64,000 nucleotides of DNA from Pogona vitticeps (Eukaryota > Chordata > Lepidosauria > Squamata > Agamidae): contig NC_135786.1 of NCBI RefSeq assembly GCF_051106095.1, positions 16,142,501 to 16,206,500 on the forward strand, read 5' to 3'. The position numbers were made by a program, and so were the translations under genes. Position 1 is the first letter of the stretch. Each line of letters opens with the position of its first letter. Positions 12,084 to 22,470 of this stretch are shown one piece after another. A model generated the notes under the pieces. The model ran no database searches and was not told the origin of the DNA. It was given only the letters and a program-made list of their open reading frames with translations.

Positions 12084-14570
12084 CTGGAGAGAAGGATAGA
12101 CAGCATTTGTAGAGATGAAAAGTCCAGCATGTTTTCACCTCCCTCCCTCTCTTGCAAGTAGTTGCATAAAACTGTTGGAAAGCTTCTGGGCAAAATCTGA
12201 TTAGCAATTGCAGAGCATAATCACTCCATGGTGGAGCACTCTGCCACTGTACCAGCTATTCTTAGCTTGATGTTATGCAAGTCAAAGATCACTTGGTTAA
12301 AACAACAGGGTTTACATGCCTACAGGGGGATAGCAAATACTCCCTGACGCAACCAGAATAAAAAGATAACTACAGTCACAATGGCTGGGTGCATAGAGAA
12401 TAACAACACTCTCTACACCCACTTCTTTTTCTCTTTCCTGTTTAACATCGGAAGTAAAACATCAGAGGTCTAAGCACTAAATGAGTTACTTTAAAATGTA
12501 ATTAGTTACAGTTAAAGTTCCCATGCCACCAGAAATCGGTACCATTATATTTGCATTTTTAAATAATATTTTAGTGATCCTAATAAAAGCATTCTCTGGC
12601 TCTAATTTTTGCTTTTACTTATGGACCACATGGTTAGTTGTAAATCTAAAGCGCAACTCTTTAGCGTGATTTGAAATTACTTCTAATACACACCAAAATA
12701 AATAAGCTGGTTATCTGTGATAGAAAACACACATCACTGGTAAGACCACATGCATCCTGTTAACTGTAAAAAGTGACTGTGACAGGTTGCAATTTAGTCT
12801 TTGAGATCCTACCATCCTATGGTACTTTAGTTATGCCTTAATTACTGCTATATTTGTAAATCTTACTTTTTGTAACTGTTGCTTCCCAAGCCCTCGATAG
12901 TACACTGAATGGTGCTTAAGATTCAAGATGCCCTGAACTCTGGTAACAATTCTACTAGCAGCTTTACAGCTTAAATGCTTCTGTTCCTGTAAGATATGGA
13001 CTTCAAACCTAGTGATCTACAGAACAGCAGTACATGGAAGCATTCCCAAAGGAAATCACAATAAAGAGGCTATGCAGTTGACTACAGGCAAATGACTCCT
13101 TAGTTACTCTATTTCTTGTTTCCTTTGGGAACAATATCTCCACTATATCCAACAAGCTGGTTTCAACAATGCAAAGGAACAGAAACGAATAACTTTGCTT
13201 GTACATACTATGGCAAAGTGGACAGAAATAGTTTAGCCTCATCGAATCAACACTAAGAACAGCAGAGGAGTGAAAAAAAAATGCAAGTGTTGAATTTCAT
13301 TACACTATCAGAGTTTGAAGACAGGGGCCAATCCAGTCTGCCAGCAAGGTGATGCTTGCTGTAATATATGATAAATTTGCTAGAAATGACGTGTCTCCAG
13401 GGAGAAACCAACATGTTTAACACATATAGATCATACAAAACTTTTTTTAAAGCAGAAAGATTTGAATGTGGCTGTCCTACATAACTGCAAATCATTGACC
13501 TCTTGGAGAAGTAACACTAAACTACAGACTCACATTCATGACATGTGAATCTCCTCCTCATTTAGGCAAATACTCCAAGCAAGAGAAGCTTTTGCTTTGC
13601 ATTTTCATTTAACTGCAATATAATAGTGTTACATCCACACACACACACACACCCAAACTGCTGTTAGCCTTAACTAATATTTCTTGAAACAAATCGTGGT
13701 TTTAAGTGGGCTAGTAGCAGTAAACCATGTTTAAATCTGGAGAAGGATACCTCCACACACACTGTTTAAGACTACAGCGTGCTTACCATGCTTGCTGGGG
13801 TATTCTGGGAGATGTAGTCCAAAAAAGGTTACATTCCAGTCTCTCATTAAGACAAACTGCAAGCTATTCAGGTTCAGACAAAACGCTGACCCTGCAGTTA
13901 CTTGAAAACTGAAGTGAAGGCTCAAGGCTCAGGCTGGTTGTTGCATACCACTGATGCTACGACTCATTCACCCTAAGTTGAGTACACTGTATTGTGTCTG
14001 AATGCAGCTATCATGGCTACTTGTTGCCTTTGTGGGCAATTATGAAACACATGGCTAACTTCAAACCAGACAGCGAGTTTGAATCAGCAGACTGATTGGA
14101 GTGGGAAGTGCTGGCACAACATCAGTCAGTGGTCTGAAAGCTGTTCTCCTTGTTATATGCCATCAGGTTGCATCTGACTTTCACAGGGTCTTTCGAATTA
14201 GTGACTCTAAAACCCTGACTGGATTGTTAACAGCCCTGCTCAACTCCTGCAAACTTTAATATTCCTTCAGCTCTGAGACTTGAGGGCACAGCTGTTTACT
14301 TTAGAGGTCTCTTCGGTTCTCCTGTGTCACTACAGCTGGGAAATAGAAAGAAGATATTAAAAGATCCCCCTTCCAATAGTGTATGTATGCAAGTAGTAAG
14401 CTATTGCGGGGCACCGATATTGAAGAAATACTGTATTTTTTTGACTTTATGGCTCCTCAAAGGCCAATAGATTAGTGGTGGCTTTGGTGGATACAGTTCC
14501 CCTTATTACACTCCTCTGACAAGGAAATCCATGCAAATTTGTTGGTTTTTAAAGTCCAGAATTTGTATAT

Positions 14571-14850
14571 CCAGTGTGGTGTAGTGCAGTGGTTCTTAAC
14601 CTTGGGTTACTCAGGTGTTTTTGGACTGCAACTCCCAGAAGTCTTCACCACCAGCTGTGCTGGCTGGGGTTTCTGGGAGTTGCAGTTCAAAAACACCTGA
14701 GTAACCCAGGGTTAAGAACCAGTGGTGTAGTGGATAGAGTGATGGACTAGAACTCTGGAGAACAGGGTTCAAATCCCCATTCAGCCATGGAATTCCATTA
14801 GGGGAGTGCAACTGGTAAAGCCATTCCTTAAATATCTCACTTGCCTTGAA
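14571..14850 (+). mobile_element. tRNA-derived SINE interrupted by a hAT MITE
   Basis: The SINE head ccagtgtggtgtagtg (14571-14586) resumes after the MITE as gtgtagtggatagagtgatgg (14725 on), with a B-box gggttcaaatcc near 14766 and a decayed body. Related heads occur at 16680 and 21838. Confidence 0.7.
14587..14724. mobile_element. Palindromic hAT MITE, family 'GGTTCTTAACC' (copy 1)
   Basis: 138 bp. The arms cagtggttcttaaccttggg and ccagggttaagaaccagtg are near-perfect inverted repeats, with a tight hairpin centre. An exact 8-bp duplication gtgtagtg lies at 14579-14586 and 14725-14732, inside the host SINE. The copy at 54293-54428 belongs to the same family. Confidence 0.85.
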
Positions 14851-14857
14851 AGTCCTA

Positions 14858-15115
14858 CAGTGGGGTCTTGACTTAAGAACTTAATCCGTATTGGAAGGCG
14901 GTTCTCAAGTCAAAAAGTCTGTAAGTCAAGTCTCCATTGACTTACAGTGCATTGAAAACCGATTAATCCCTTAACAGGCCGTTTTTGTTCCATATTTTTT
15001 TTCTGGTCTCTAAGTCAATTCTCAGGCTGCAAGTCAAACCCAAATTTTGCGGCCAGAGAAGTCTGTAACTCAAAAAGTCTGTAAGTCAAGCCGTCTGTAA
15101 GTCAAGGGTCCACTG
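14858..15115 (+). mobile_element. TA-flanked MITE, family A (copy 2)
   Basis: 258 bp, cagtggggtcttgacttaag to gtaagtcaagggtccactg, TA on both sides. It is nearly identical to copy 1 and to the reverse complement of copy 3, only 36 bp away. Confidence 0.85.
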
Positions 15116-15151
15116 TATTAGGTTCACTCATCCTATATGGGTGTTTATATA

Positions 15152-15412
15152 CAGTGGACCCTTGACTTACAGATGGCTTGACTTACAGACTTTTTGAGTT
15201 ACAGACTTCTCTGGCCACAAAATTTAGGTTTGACTTGCAGACTGAGATTTGACTTACAGACCAGAAAAAAACCAAAATGGAACAAAAACGGCCTGTTATG
15301 GGATTAATCGGTTTTCAATGCACTGTAGGTCAATGGAGACTTGACTTACAGACTTTTTGACTTGAGAACCGCCTTCCAATACGGATTAAGTTCTCAAGTC
15401 AAGACCCCACTG
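15152..15412 (-). mobile_element. TA-flanked MITE, family A (copy 3, inverted)
   Basis: 261 bp in the opposite orientation to copy 2: cagtggacccttgacttac to ctcaagtcaagaccccactg, TA on both sides. Together with copy 2 it forms a long inverted repeat around a 36-bp spacer. Confidence 0.85.
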
Positions 15413-15974
15413 TAATGGCAAGGTCAACTGGCGAAATGACAGCTAACCCAAGCCCAAATGCATCCAATGAAACAAGTTTTCTTACTGACAAAATAACAAG
15501 CCACATAAAATAATTACCAAAGCAGCACATGCTTGCACTCCGACTTTTTATTCTAACACTAAACAGCAAGGCTGTGTGTGTATGTCTAGGTGTATGGACA
15601 TGCAAGTGTGATTGTGAGAGCTTTTCAGGAGCATTACCCAGGTTCCAGAAGTGAGTTCATTTGTAAGCAGGAAGGTCACTTTTGTGGGCTACGATTGTCA
15701 GAATCCCCTAGCCAGCGCGGCCACCAATCATACTGTGTGAGGGACTCTGATCCAAAAAAATTAATTTTTCCAATGTCAGGTTGCAAATCGAATGTTTAAA
15801 CCCAACCTGCTGCTTCCACGAATACAGATTTTGCCTGAGGAGTGTTCTTTGTGAGCAGCTTTAAGGACACCACAAAGACATGGGAAAGCAGAAAATGTTC
15901 AGTGGCAAATCCTGGGATTTGTATGCAAAAAAGATCCCAAGTACTGGACAACCTCTCATATTGCTAGACATAAT

Positions 15975-16110
15975 GTGAAAAGATTCTTCTCTGATGCCTC
16001 AGAGAGCCAAGGCTGATCAGAGTAGACAGCACTGAGCTGCATGGATGATGATCTAACCTGACTTGAAAATAAGGTAGGCTCTGAAGAAGATAAGCTCTAT
16101 TGAATCAGAC
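15975..16110 (+). mobile_element. SINE 3' part ('gatcagagtagacagcactg')
   Basis: Contains gctgatcagagtagacagcac, then a decayed body ending in ctattgaatcagaccaagg. The same core (gccagtcagagtagacaat) is in the SINE at 60155, which still has its tRNA head. The head is not visible here. Confidence 0.5.
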
Positions 16111-16675
16111 CAAGGTCTGTTCTAGTCTAGCATCCTTTTTCCTGCAACAGTCAATCGGATGCTTCCGCGACGTGATGGCAACAGCCCTCTTGAACTCTTT
16201 TTCTTCAGCAACTGGTCTCCTGCCCCCCCCCATTCTGGATAGAATATATAACCCACCCAGGCTCCCTGTGACACCCCCCCAAGGCTGCTTACAGCCATCA
16301 TGATTAGCAGCCATTGGCAGCTTCCTCCTCCATGAAGTTCTCCAATTCCACTCAAAAGCCACTCTTCCTGACCTTTGACACCAGTGTGTGCTGGTGGATT
16401 CCAGGGACAGCTTCCAGATTCAGAGGAATAATTTCTGCTCAAATGGGTGATGCTGGAAAATGCTCCAGCGGAGAGTCCTCCTGTTGAGACTGGCTGCCAG
16501 CCTGGCTCTCTTCTAGAATTCACTATTCCACATCCTTTCACCTCACTTTCACTATTTCTTTCCCCCCCCAGATGCCCAGTGTTCTATGTTAGTGGGCCAT
16601 GCTCGTCCCTCACTGTACTGCTTGGAAGAAGCAATCCCACTCTGACATGTCTTTCTTTTTTTGTACTCCGTTGCG

Positions 16676-17035
16676 CTCCTATAGTATAATGGATAGTGTC
16701 ACATCTGGGTTCCAGTTCCCCTTTGAGTCACGAAAGGCACTGGGTTACCTGGGGCCAGTTCCTCCCTCTCAAGCTGATCAACCTCACAGGGCTGTTCTTA
16801 AGATAATGGGGAGAAGGTAATCCATCTATACCAGACCTGGGAAAATGCGGCCCTCCAGATGTTGCTGAACTGCAACTCCCAGCAATCCTCACTATTGGCT
16901 GTGTGGGCTAGGATTGCTGGGAGTTGCAGTTCAGCGACATCTGGAAGGCCACATTTTGCCCAGGTCTGATCTATACTGCCCTAAGCTCACTGCAAGAGAA
17001 AGGCAAGATAAAAGTGCCATAAGAAATAAAAGTTC
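16676..17035 (+). mobile_element. tRNA-derived SINE interrupted by a hAT MITE
   Basis: Starts near tagtataatggatagtgtcac with a B-box-like gggttccagttcc, runs to ggagaaggtaatccatctatac, is interrupted by the MITE at 16832-16968, and resumes as tgccctaagctcactgcaag to caagataaaagtgcc. Same head type as 14571 and 21838. Confidence 0.6.
16832..16968. mobile_element. Palindromic hAT MITE, 'CAGACCTGGG' ends
   Basis: 137 bp; the arms cagacctgggaaaatgcggc and ccacattttgcccaggtctg are inverted repeats extending to ctgcaactcccagcaatcc in the middle. The 8-bp duplication atctatac is exact (16824-16831, 16969-16976). Confidence 0.85.
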
Positions 17036-17044
17036 CAAGTCCTC

Positions 17045-17100
17045 CATACAGAGCACGTTATCATAGTCTCTCGAGACTGAAGGATGCCTAATCTAATCTA
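17045..17100 (+). mobile_element. 3' end of an unassigned LINE
   Basis: The stretch ccatacagagcacgttatc...agtctctcgagactgaagg...atgcctaatctaatct is the sense form of the minus-strand 3' end found at 20832-21085. Only the last about 50 bp are present, with a short ATCTA-type tail. Confidence 0.6.
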
Positions 17101-19140
17101 AGAAATAAAAGCAAATACTGTAAACTTGTTAACAAAACAGCATCCTCATACAGAAGGATGTATTAACAAGGAAGTACAAGGATGTACAATTCTGAACAGG
17201 AATGGGTAACACATTTCACACTCAAGGACAGTGTTTGCTATTGGTGTGCAATTATACTTACACAGGATAACAATATGTGAAGGGGAGGGATAGTCATTGG
17301 TCCCACCCACCCTCCTGAACAATCTAGAATACAGGAGCTAGGATGGATATTTCTTCCTGAAATCAATCTAGAAAATGACTCTGAAATAGTGTAAGAGATG
17401 ACCACGATAGAAAAGGGAATAATTTGAAAGCCAGTGTGAAATCTAGCAACTATGAACAAGAACACAGAACAAAACAGGGTCAACAAAACCAGCACAGTAT
17501 AGGCAGCCAATATATTCAGTTACAAAATCATTCTTGCTGAGTGGTGCACCCTTCAGTTGTCAGAGAAACAACTGTTAGCTTTTGCAGTTTAATAAAGACC
17601 AGAGGCTGCAAGACCAAAAGGCAAGAAGGAAACACAAACAAAACAGTTCTAACTGCTGATATTAAATTAATCCAGCCTTCTGGTTCAAGCGATAGCCTCT
17701 CCTCCTGGGTCCACACAAATCTTTTAGCAAATTCTGACCCACCTTCACACCGTGTAACTACAAGAACTGACCCTCTCCCTGAACGGGATGGATGTCTCCA
17801 GAAACAAAAAATAACCAAGATCTAACATGGCTTCACTGAACAGAGACTCAAAATACCCCAGTAGGAGAATCAGTGGATTTCCACAGGGACGCCCGGGCCA
17901 TCCAGTCCATCCATAAAAACATTGTCTCCACCTCATCCCACTCCCGCTCCTGTGCCTCTAAACAAAGTCTAGCTTTTCAGCAATGATAAAAGAAAATGCC
18001 TACCAAGCAAAAACCGGGGCTGAACTATAAATCCAGCCAGCTCTTGAGCATCTTTGCCACTGGACTGAGCACCCAACAAACAGAACATCCACGGCCAGAG
18101 ACCATTCTAGAAGCCAAATTTCTGGATTGGGTAATACTTTCAGTGACACGCAAAGAACGAAAAAATAAAATTGAGCTTCAGAGTTTCCCAGAACATTTTC
18201 TTCTGGATATAATGATATTGTCTCTGCCAGAATTTTGTGCCTGTTGAAAGATCACAAACCTATTTTCCCTGCACCATCTAAAACGGGCACCTAGCGAAAC
18301 TCCACTGTTGATTTATTTCGGTTCCTTCAGAAGCGGCCATCAAATCTACAGCCTTTCACCAAACCCTTTTCTGCCCTACCTCGCTTTTCACCCAGGAATC
18401 CCCTCACCTCAGATCTATCACTGGAACAGAATCTCTCCAAGTGGCATTCATTTTGTTTCAGAAACCTATGAAAAGCCAGTGGCTCCATCATTGTGGGTCC
18501 CCCCCACCCCGTCTTCCAAGGCAAGGAATTCCTTTCTCATGCTCCAGGTTAAACCCTGGCCTCCCCACGACCCCAATCTGGATCCCTTGCCAACCTCTTC
18601 AATAATCAAACACCACCGTCCAGCATGCCCGCTATTTCAAGCCACACAACATCCTGTCCCAAACCAAAATAGTTAAAAAGTGTATTTTTACACAGTGTTG
18701 TGCAATGGGTAGAAGGCTGAAGGAAAGCATGAAAACTCTTGGGGTGACCTTGGGCCACGGCCCCTCTTTCAGTCCGGCCAACTTCCCAAGGCTCTTGTGA
18801 ATGGAAAGTGGACAGAAAAGGCAGCCATGTGCCATGAGCTCCTGAAAGGAAACGCAGGAGAGAGACAAGGAAAGCTAAGGAGAAAATAAAGTTGCTCCAA
18901 AGTGGAGGTGGAGAGCAGAGAGACGGGGCAACGTGTGAAAGGGGAACCCAGTGTGACCAAGGAGGAGAGCTTACAAAGTCCCCGTTTCAACACGCATTTA
19001 GCCACCAGACGGAGAAATTCGACCCCCTTTCAGCGATAAGAAGGACGAATCCCTCTCCGTGGTAACTACTCCGGATTCTCTACCAACCCGCACAAGCGCG
19101 GGAAGATAAGAGCGTGGGGCGACTCCTCATCTTGGAGCAA

Positions 19141-19224
<84 letters not shown>
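19141..19224. repeat. (TTA)n microsatellite in RBM38 intron 1
   Basis: About 28 uninterrupted TTA units. It sits about 60 nt downstream of the RBM38 exon 1 splice donor, so the nascent RNA carries a long AAU/UAA tract at the start of intron 1. The perfect repeat suggests high length variability between individuals. Confidence 0.95.
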
Positions 19225-19225
<1 letters not shown>

Positions 19226-19229
19226 CCCC

Positions 19230-20260
19230 TCTTGGCCACCTCCTCAGGTGGGCGCAACCCCACCCCCCGCGCTGGGCACTTACAAAGCCATATCCCCGCG
19301 ATTTGCCCGTCTGCCGGTCGGTGATGACGACGGCTTCCTCGATGTCCCCGAACACCTCGAAGTATTTCCTCAGCGAGGAGTCCGTGGTGTGGTAGGGCAG
19401 CCCCCCGACGAAGATCTTGGTGAAGGTCGTGTCCTTCTGCACCGTGTGCATGGCGCTGGCGGCGCAACCACCCCGGCGGGGGCTGCTGCTGCTGCTGCTG
19501 GGGCGGCGGCGGGTCCGAGAGGAGGAAGAGGCGGCGGCGGCTGGCGGCGAGCGGGCCAGGCGGCCAGGAAGGGCATCCAAAGCCAGGCGAGGGGGCAGCC
19601 GCGACGGGAGGCAAGACTTCCAGGGCGGAGCGAGACGTCCGACCCTCGGAGGAGGAAACGGGCTACTCGCGAGGGCTACTCGGGAGGAGGAGGAGGAGGA
19701 GGCGCGGGGACAGGGGGAGAGCCCGCTCCCCCGAGCCACGCCGCCGACGGATCAGCGAAAGCAGCAGCAGCAGCCGCAGCACCTCCGCGCCCCACGCATG
19801 GCCCCCGGCGGCATCGACGGCCTTTCAGCAGCGCTCGCGGCCCCTCCTCCTCCTCCGCCGCCGCCGCCCCGTCGGGCAGAGACCTCCCGCTCGCCGCCGC
19901 GGAGCCTCCCCAGCCTCTGCGCGGCCGCTCCCGCCCCGCTTTGGACTGGAGCAGCCCTCCTTCTCTCTCGCTCTCTTCCCCGCCCCTTCCAACTCCGGCT
20001 CCAGCCCCGCCTCTCTCTTCCCTGCCCTGCCCGACGGCCCGGGTAGGGTATTAGGGAAGGGAAGGCCGCCGCCCCGCCCCGCCCCGCAGAGGCCCCTGGG
20101 CGTCGTAGTTCGCAGCCGGCCTCGTCCTGTGTGGGTTTTTTTTTCCCCCTCCCGTCTCTCGCGGGTGGAAAACCCCCGGCGGCGCCCCTGGACCGCGCCG
20201 TCCGACACGTGGCTCGTTCAGGAGCGAGCCGTACCGGGGAGACTAGAGGGATTGGAAGGG
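19230..20260 (-). promoter_or_regulatory. RBM38: CpG island and promoter / 5' UTR of RBM38
   Basis: About 1 kb of very GC- and CpG-rich DNA covering exon 1 and its upstream side, in sharp contrast to the AT-rich flanks. It contains a cluster of overlapping GC boxes (ccgccccgcccc type) at about 20068-20087 and many short CGG, CTG and GGA runs. Such an island over the first exon is typical of a vertebrate housekeeping or regulated promoter. No clear TATA box was found, so the exact start of transcription cannot be placed; it should lie between about 19750 and 20200. Long open frames on both strands here follow from GC bias and are not called as genes. Confidence 0.8.
19284..19451 (-). CDS. RBM38: RBM38 coding exon 1 (start and first half of the RRM)
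   Basis: Fifty-six codons from ATG at 19451 to a gtaagtg donor at 19283, phase 0. The peptide starts [23 protein letters not shown]2 is IFVGGL at residues 13-18, and RNP1 starts at KSRGYGF (50-56) and is completed across the junction by VTM of exon 2. It is almost identical to human RBM38 and RBM24 in this region; FTK and FGDIEEA favour RBM38. RBM38 (RNPC1) is a p53-induced RNA-binding protein that regulates transcript stability. The start was chosen by alignment to the family's MH(T/G) start. The reading frame stays open upstream to another ATG at 19739, and human RBM38 also has an N-terminal extension, so a longer isoform is possible. The exon lies inside a CpG island. Confidence 0.95.
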
Positions 20261-20831
20261 GCCGCGCCTAATTGATTTGTAATGGTTGCGGTTGTTGCCG
20301 AGGAGGGAGAAAAGGGGCGAGGGAAATTTTTTATGACTCGTTTGCCAAAATAACTTGGATGGCTTTTGGTATTAAGCCCCTTGATGGGAATGAGTGTGAA
20401 CTGCTGTGCAATTCTTCTGCTTCAGGCTGCAAAACACCTGGGGCCGGCTCGATCGCTTGTGGTTCTCCTCTTACCTGACCCTCGTCCACCACGGGAGCCC
20501 ATCATCCTTCGGGTGATTGACAGGGGAAGTCAAACATACAGTATATGCAAAAGGGTAGCCGTACCTTAAAGGCTAACAGTTTTATTCCAGAGTGAGTTTT
20601 TGTTCCCCTGTCAACTTGCTCAGACCACAGGGAACATAATAGTTAGGCTAGTTATCCCTGTGATGCTCCATGGGTCTGAACAACTGGACTGGCCTCCTCC
20701 AGAAATGTTCAGGCTGAAATAAATCTATTTGTAAAGTGCTACTACTGTTTTATTTTTTCATTTTGTATAACTGCTGAAACAGACTAAGGTGGCTATCTCT
20801 CGGAAATAAATATATGTGCCTTTGTACACAT

Positions 20832-21085
20832 AGTTAGTTAGTTAGGCATCCTTCAGTCTCGAAAGACTATGGTGTCGTGCTCTGTATGGAGGACTTGGAA
20901 CAGCGTCTAGTGTGGCTGAGGAGGCCAATTCGAGAGTGACAATCCCTTCCACACTGAAGACAAATACAATCTGTCCCCTGTCCGGCTCCCTGGTTTTGCT
21001 GCTTTTGTGATTTCCTCTTTGCCTCGGCCTGCTGGGCAAGGGTCACTTCAAACTGGGAGAGGCCACGATGCAGTGCCTTTGTACA
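20832..21085 (-). mobile_element. 3' part of an unassigned LINE with a zinc-finger C terminus
   Basis: On the minus strand an open stretch (to about 20867) encodes CLQCGRDCHSRIGLLSHTRRC, a CxxC...H...C zinc-finger-like motif near the end of the frame, preceded by QAEAKRKSQ. It then runs into agtctttcgagactgaagg and a tail of (ctaa)n at 20832. C-terminal fingers of this shape occur in several non-LTR retrotransposons; I cannot name the clade. Confidence 0.6.
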
Positions 21086-21831
21086 CATACATGTGTGTTT
21101 AATGTATAACATGTATCAGGTTTAGGATTCATAACTTCTACCTTCTTATAAGTGCCTTTTATTTTGCAAGTATTTCTGTTTTAGTTCTAGGATGCATGAG
21201 TCCCATATAATCATCTTTGCAACTGCAGAGTCCAGTCCCTCTCAACAACCAGAAGCCTAAACCACACGTACATGTATCTAAATCCTGTTAAAATCAGTGG
21301 CCCCTCAGAACAGGATTGTGCCTTTGCTGCCAGATCTTTCTAGGCAAAAACCCTAGTCATTTGATGCAAATATAGAAAGTGCCAGGGCTGTGTAGGGTAT
21401 TTGTTTCACCCCAGCAATTGAATCCTACGCTGTTGATGCCCATGGTGTTTGGTGGGCACTGCGATCAATACTGGGAAGAGCAGGGACTGAAACAGGCATT
21501 CATATAGGGAGAAAGCACACACACACAGGAGTGAAAAACACCTTTTGACACTGGTTGACAGGCCGGAGGAAGAGGGCTGGAGGGACTCTGTTTCTGGGTC
21601 CAGGGGGCCTTAGAAAGAATTGCAACTCATTCATTTGACCTTATAAGCGAGGCATCATGGACACAAGAGTCACCCCATTTTTACAGAGGTCACTGCTTAA
21701 GACAGTGTTCATTTACTGCTTCTTGGTAGCTGAGTGCAGGATATGCCTCTTTTGACCAAACTTTCAAACAGAAGCATGGTTACTAGTAAACCTAACTGAG
21801 GCAATTCATTTATAAAGAGCACACTCTCTTT

Positions 21832-21955
21832 TCCCAAAGGTAGAGTGATGGAGTAGACTCAGGAGGCCTGGGTTCAAATCCCCCCCTTGGCTATGGAATC
21901 TCACTGACGAAGATAAGATACCCCATAAATATCTCACATAAATTCCTTATGGGGA
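21832..21955 (+). mobile_element. tRNA-derived SINE fragment
   Basis: The head ggtagagtgatggagtagac and a B-box gggttcaaatcccc, followed by ttggctatggaatctcac and ataaatatctcac. The order matches the SINE at 14725-14850. Confidence 0.6.
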
Positions 21956-22024
21956 TCCCGACTTGACCTCAGGTAAGAGCGACATCCCTGCCACTCCTCT
22001 GAGAGTTCGGCTTTCTGCCTATGA

Positions 22025-22470
22025 CTACATTTCCCTACAGGCAGTGCGGTATCCCTTTCCTCGCCCCCCCCCCACCGTCCAAAACAGCCCTTCCTCGCAG
22101 CCACGGGCGGGCGAGCACTTTGGATCGAAGGCGGGCTCGGTGGGTGGAAAGGCGAGGAGGAGTGCTGTATGGATTTGACTAAGAAATAACACCGTTTGCA
22201 ACGCAAATGTTTGCGCTAAGAAGCCCGCCAGGAAAAGCCGCCTAACAGAAGGCGGGGCGGGGGGGTGCGCGAGGGACATTAAACCCTTTGCAAGAATGAG
22301 AATTGCAAATAATTGCAACTGTTGGCATTTGGAGAAGGTCGTTGGGAAGTTTTTGCCTCTGGGTAGTCTGCCATCTCTTTATGATGCGCTTTTGGTGGTT
22401 GTAAATTATGACAAAGAGGGGCCTTGGGTGGCGGACGGGGGGTGGCGGCGATGTGGAGACAAACGAATTT
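22025..22470. promoter_or_regulatory. GC-rich patch upstream of RBM38 (possible regulatory element)
   Basis: A CpG- and GC-enriched stretch (cgggcgggcgag, ggcggggcgggg, gggacattaaaccc region) with a partly symmetric gtttgcaacgcaaatgtttgcgc near 22195-22217. It resembles no repeat here. It lies about 2 kb 5' of the RBM38 island. A distal promoter, enhancer or first exon of a non-coding RNA are all possible; nothing proves any of them. Confidence 0.35.

Larger units (their letters stand above)
12084..19283 (-). other. RBM38: RBM38 intron 1
   Basis: 7.2 kb between coding exons 1 and 2. Named repeats lie at 13637 (short CA run), 14571-15412, 15975-16110, 16676-17100 and 19141. 12084-13630, 13660-14570, 15413-15970, 16111-16675 and 17101-19140 show no exon or family that I can name with confidence; 16110-16420 resembles an old LINE 3' region. 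Confidence 0.85.

Noticed and set aside
16105-16541. Overlapping frames of 85-139 codons in RBM38 intron 1
   Set aside because: No domain recognised; the plus-strand text resembles an old LINE-type repeat and lies inside an intron.
19066-19614. 182-codon frame with a long Ile run
   Set aside because: It reads the (TTA)n tract and an out-of-frame RBM38 exon; it ignores the clear splice donor.
19248-20208. Long frames on both strands in the CpG island (up to 268 codons)
   Set aside because: They overlap the RBM38 exon and 5' region, have low-complexity Gly, Pro, Arg and Ala composition, and arise from GC bias and few stop codons.
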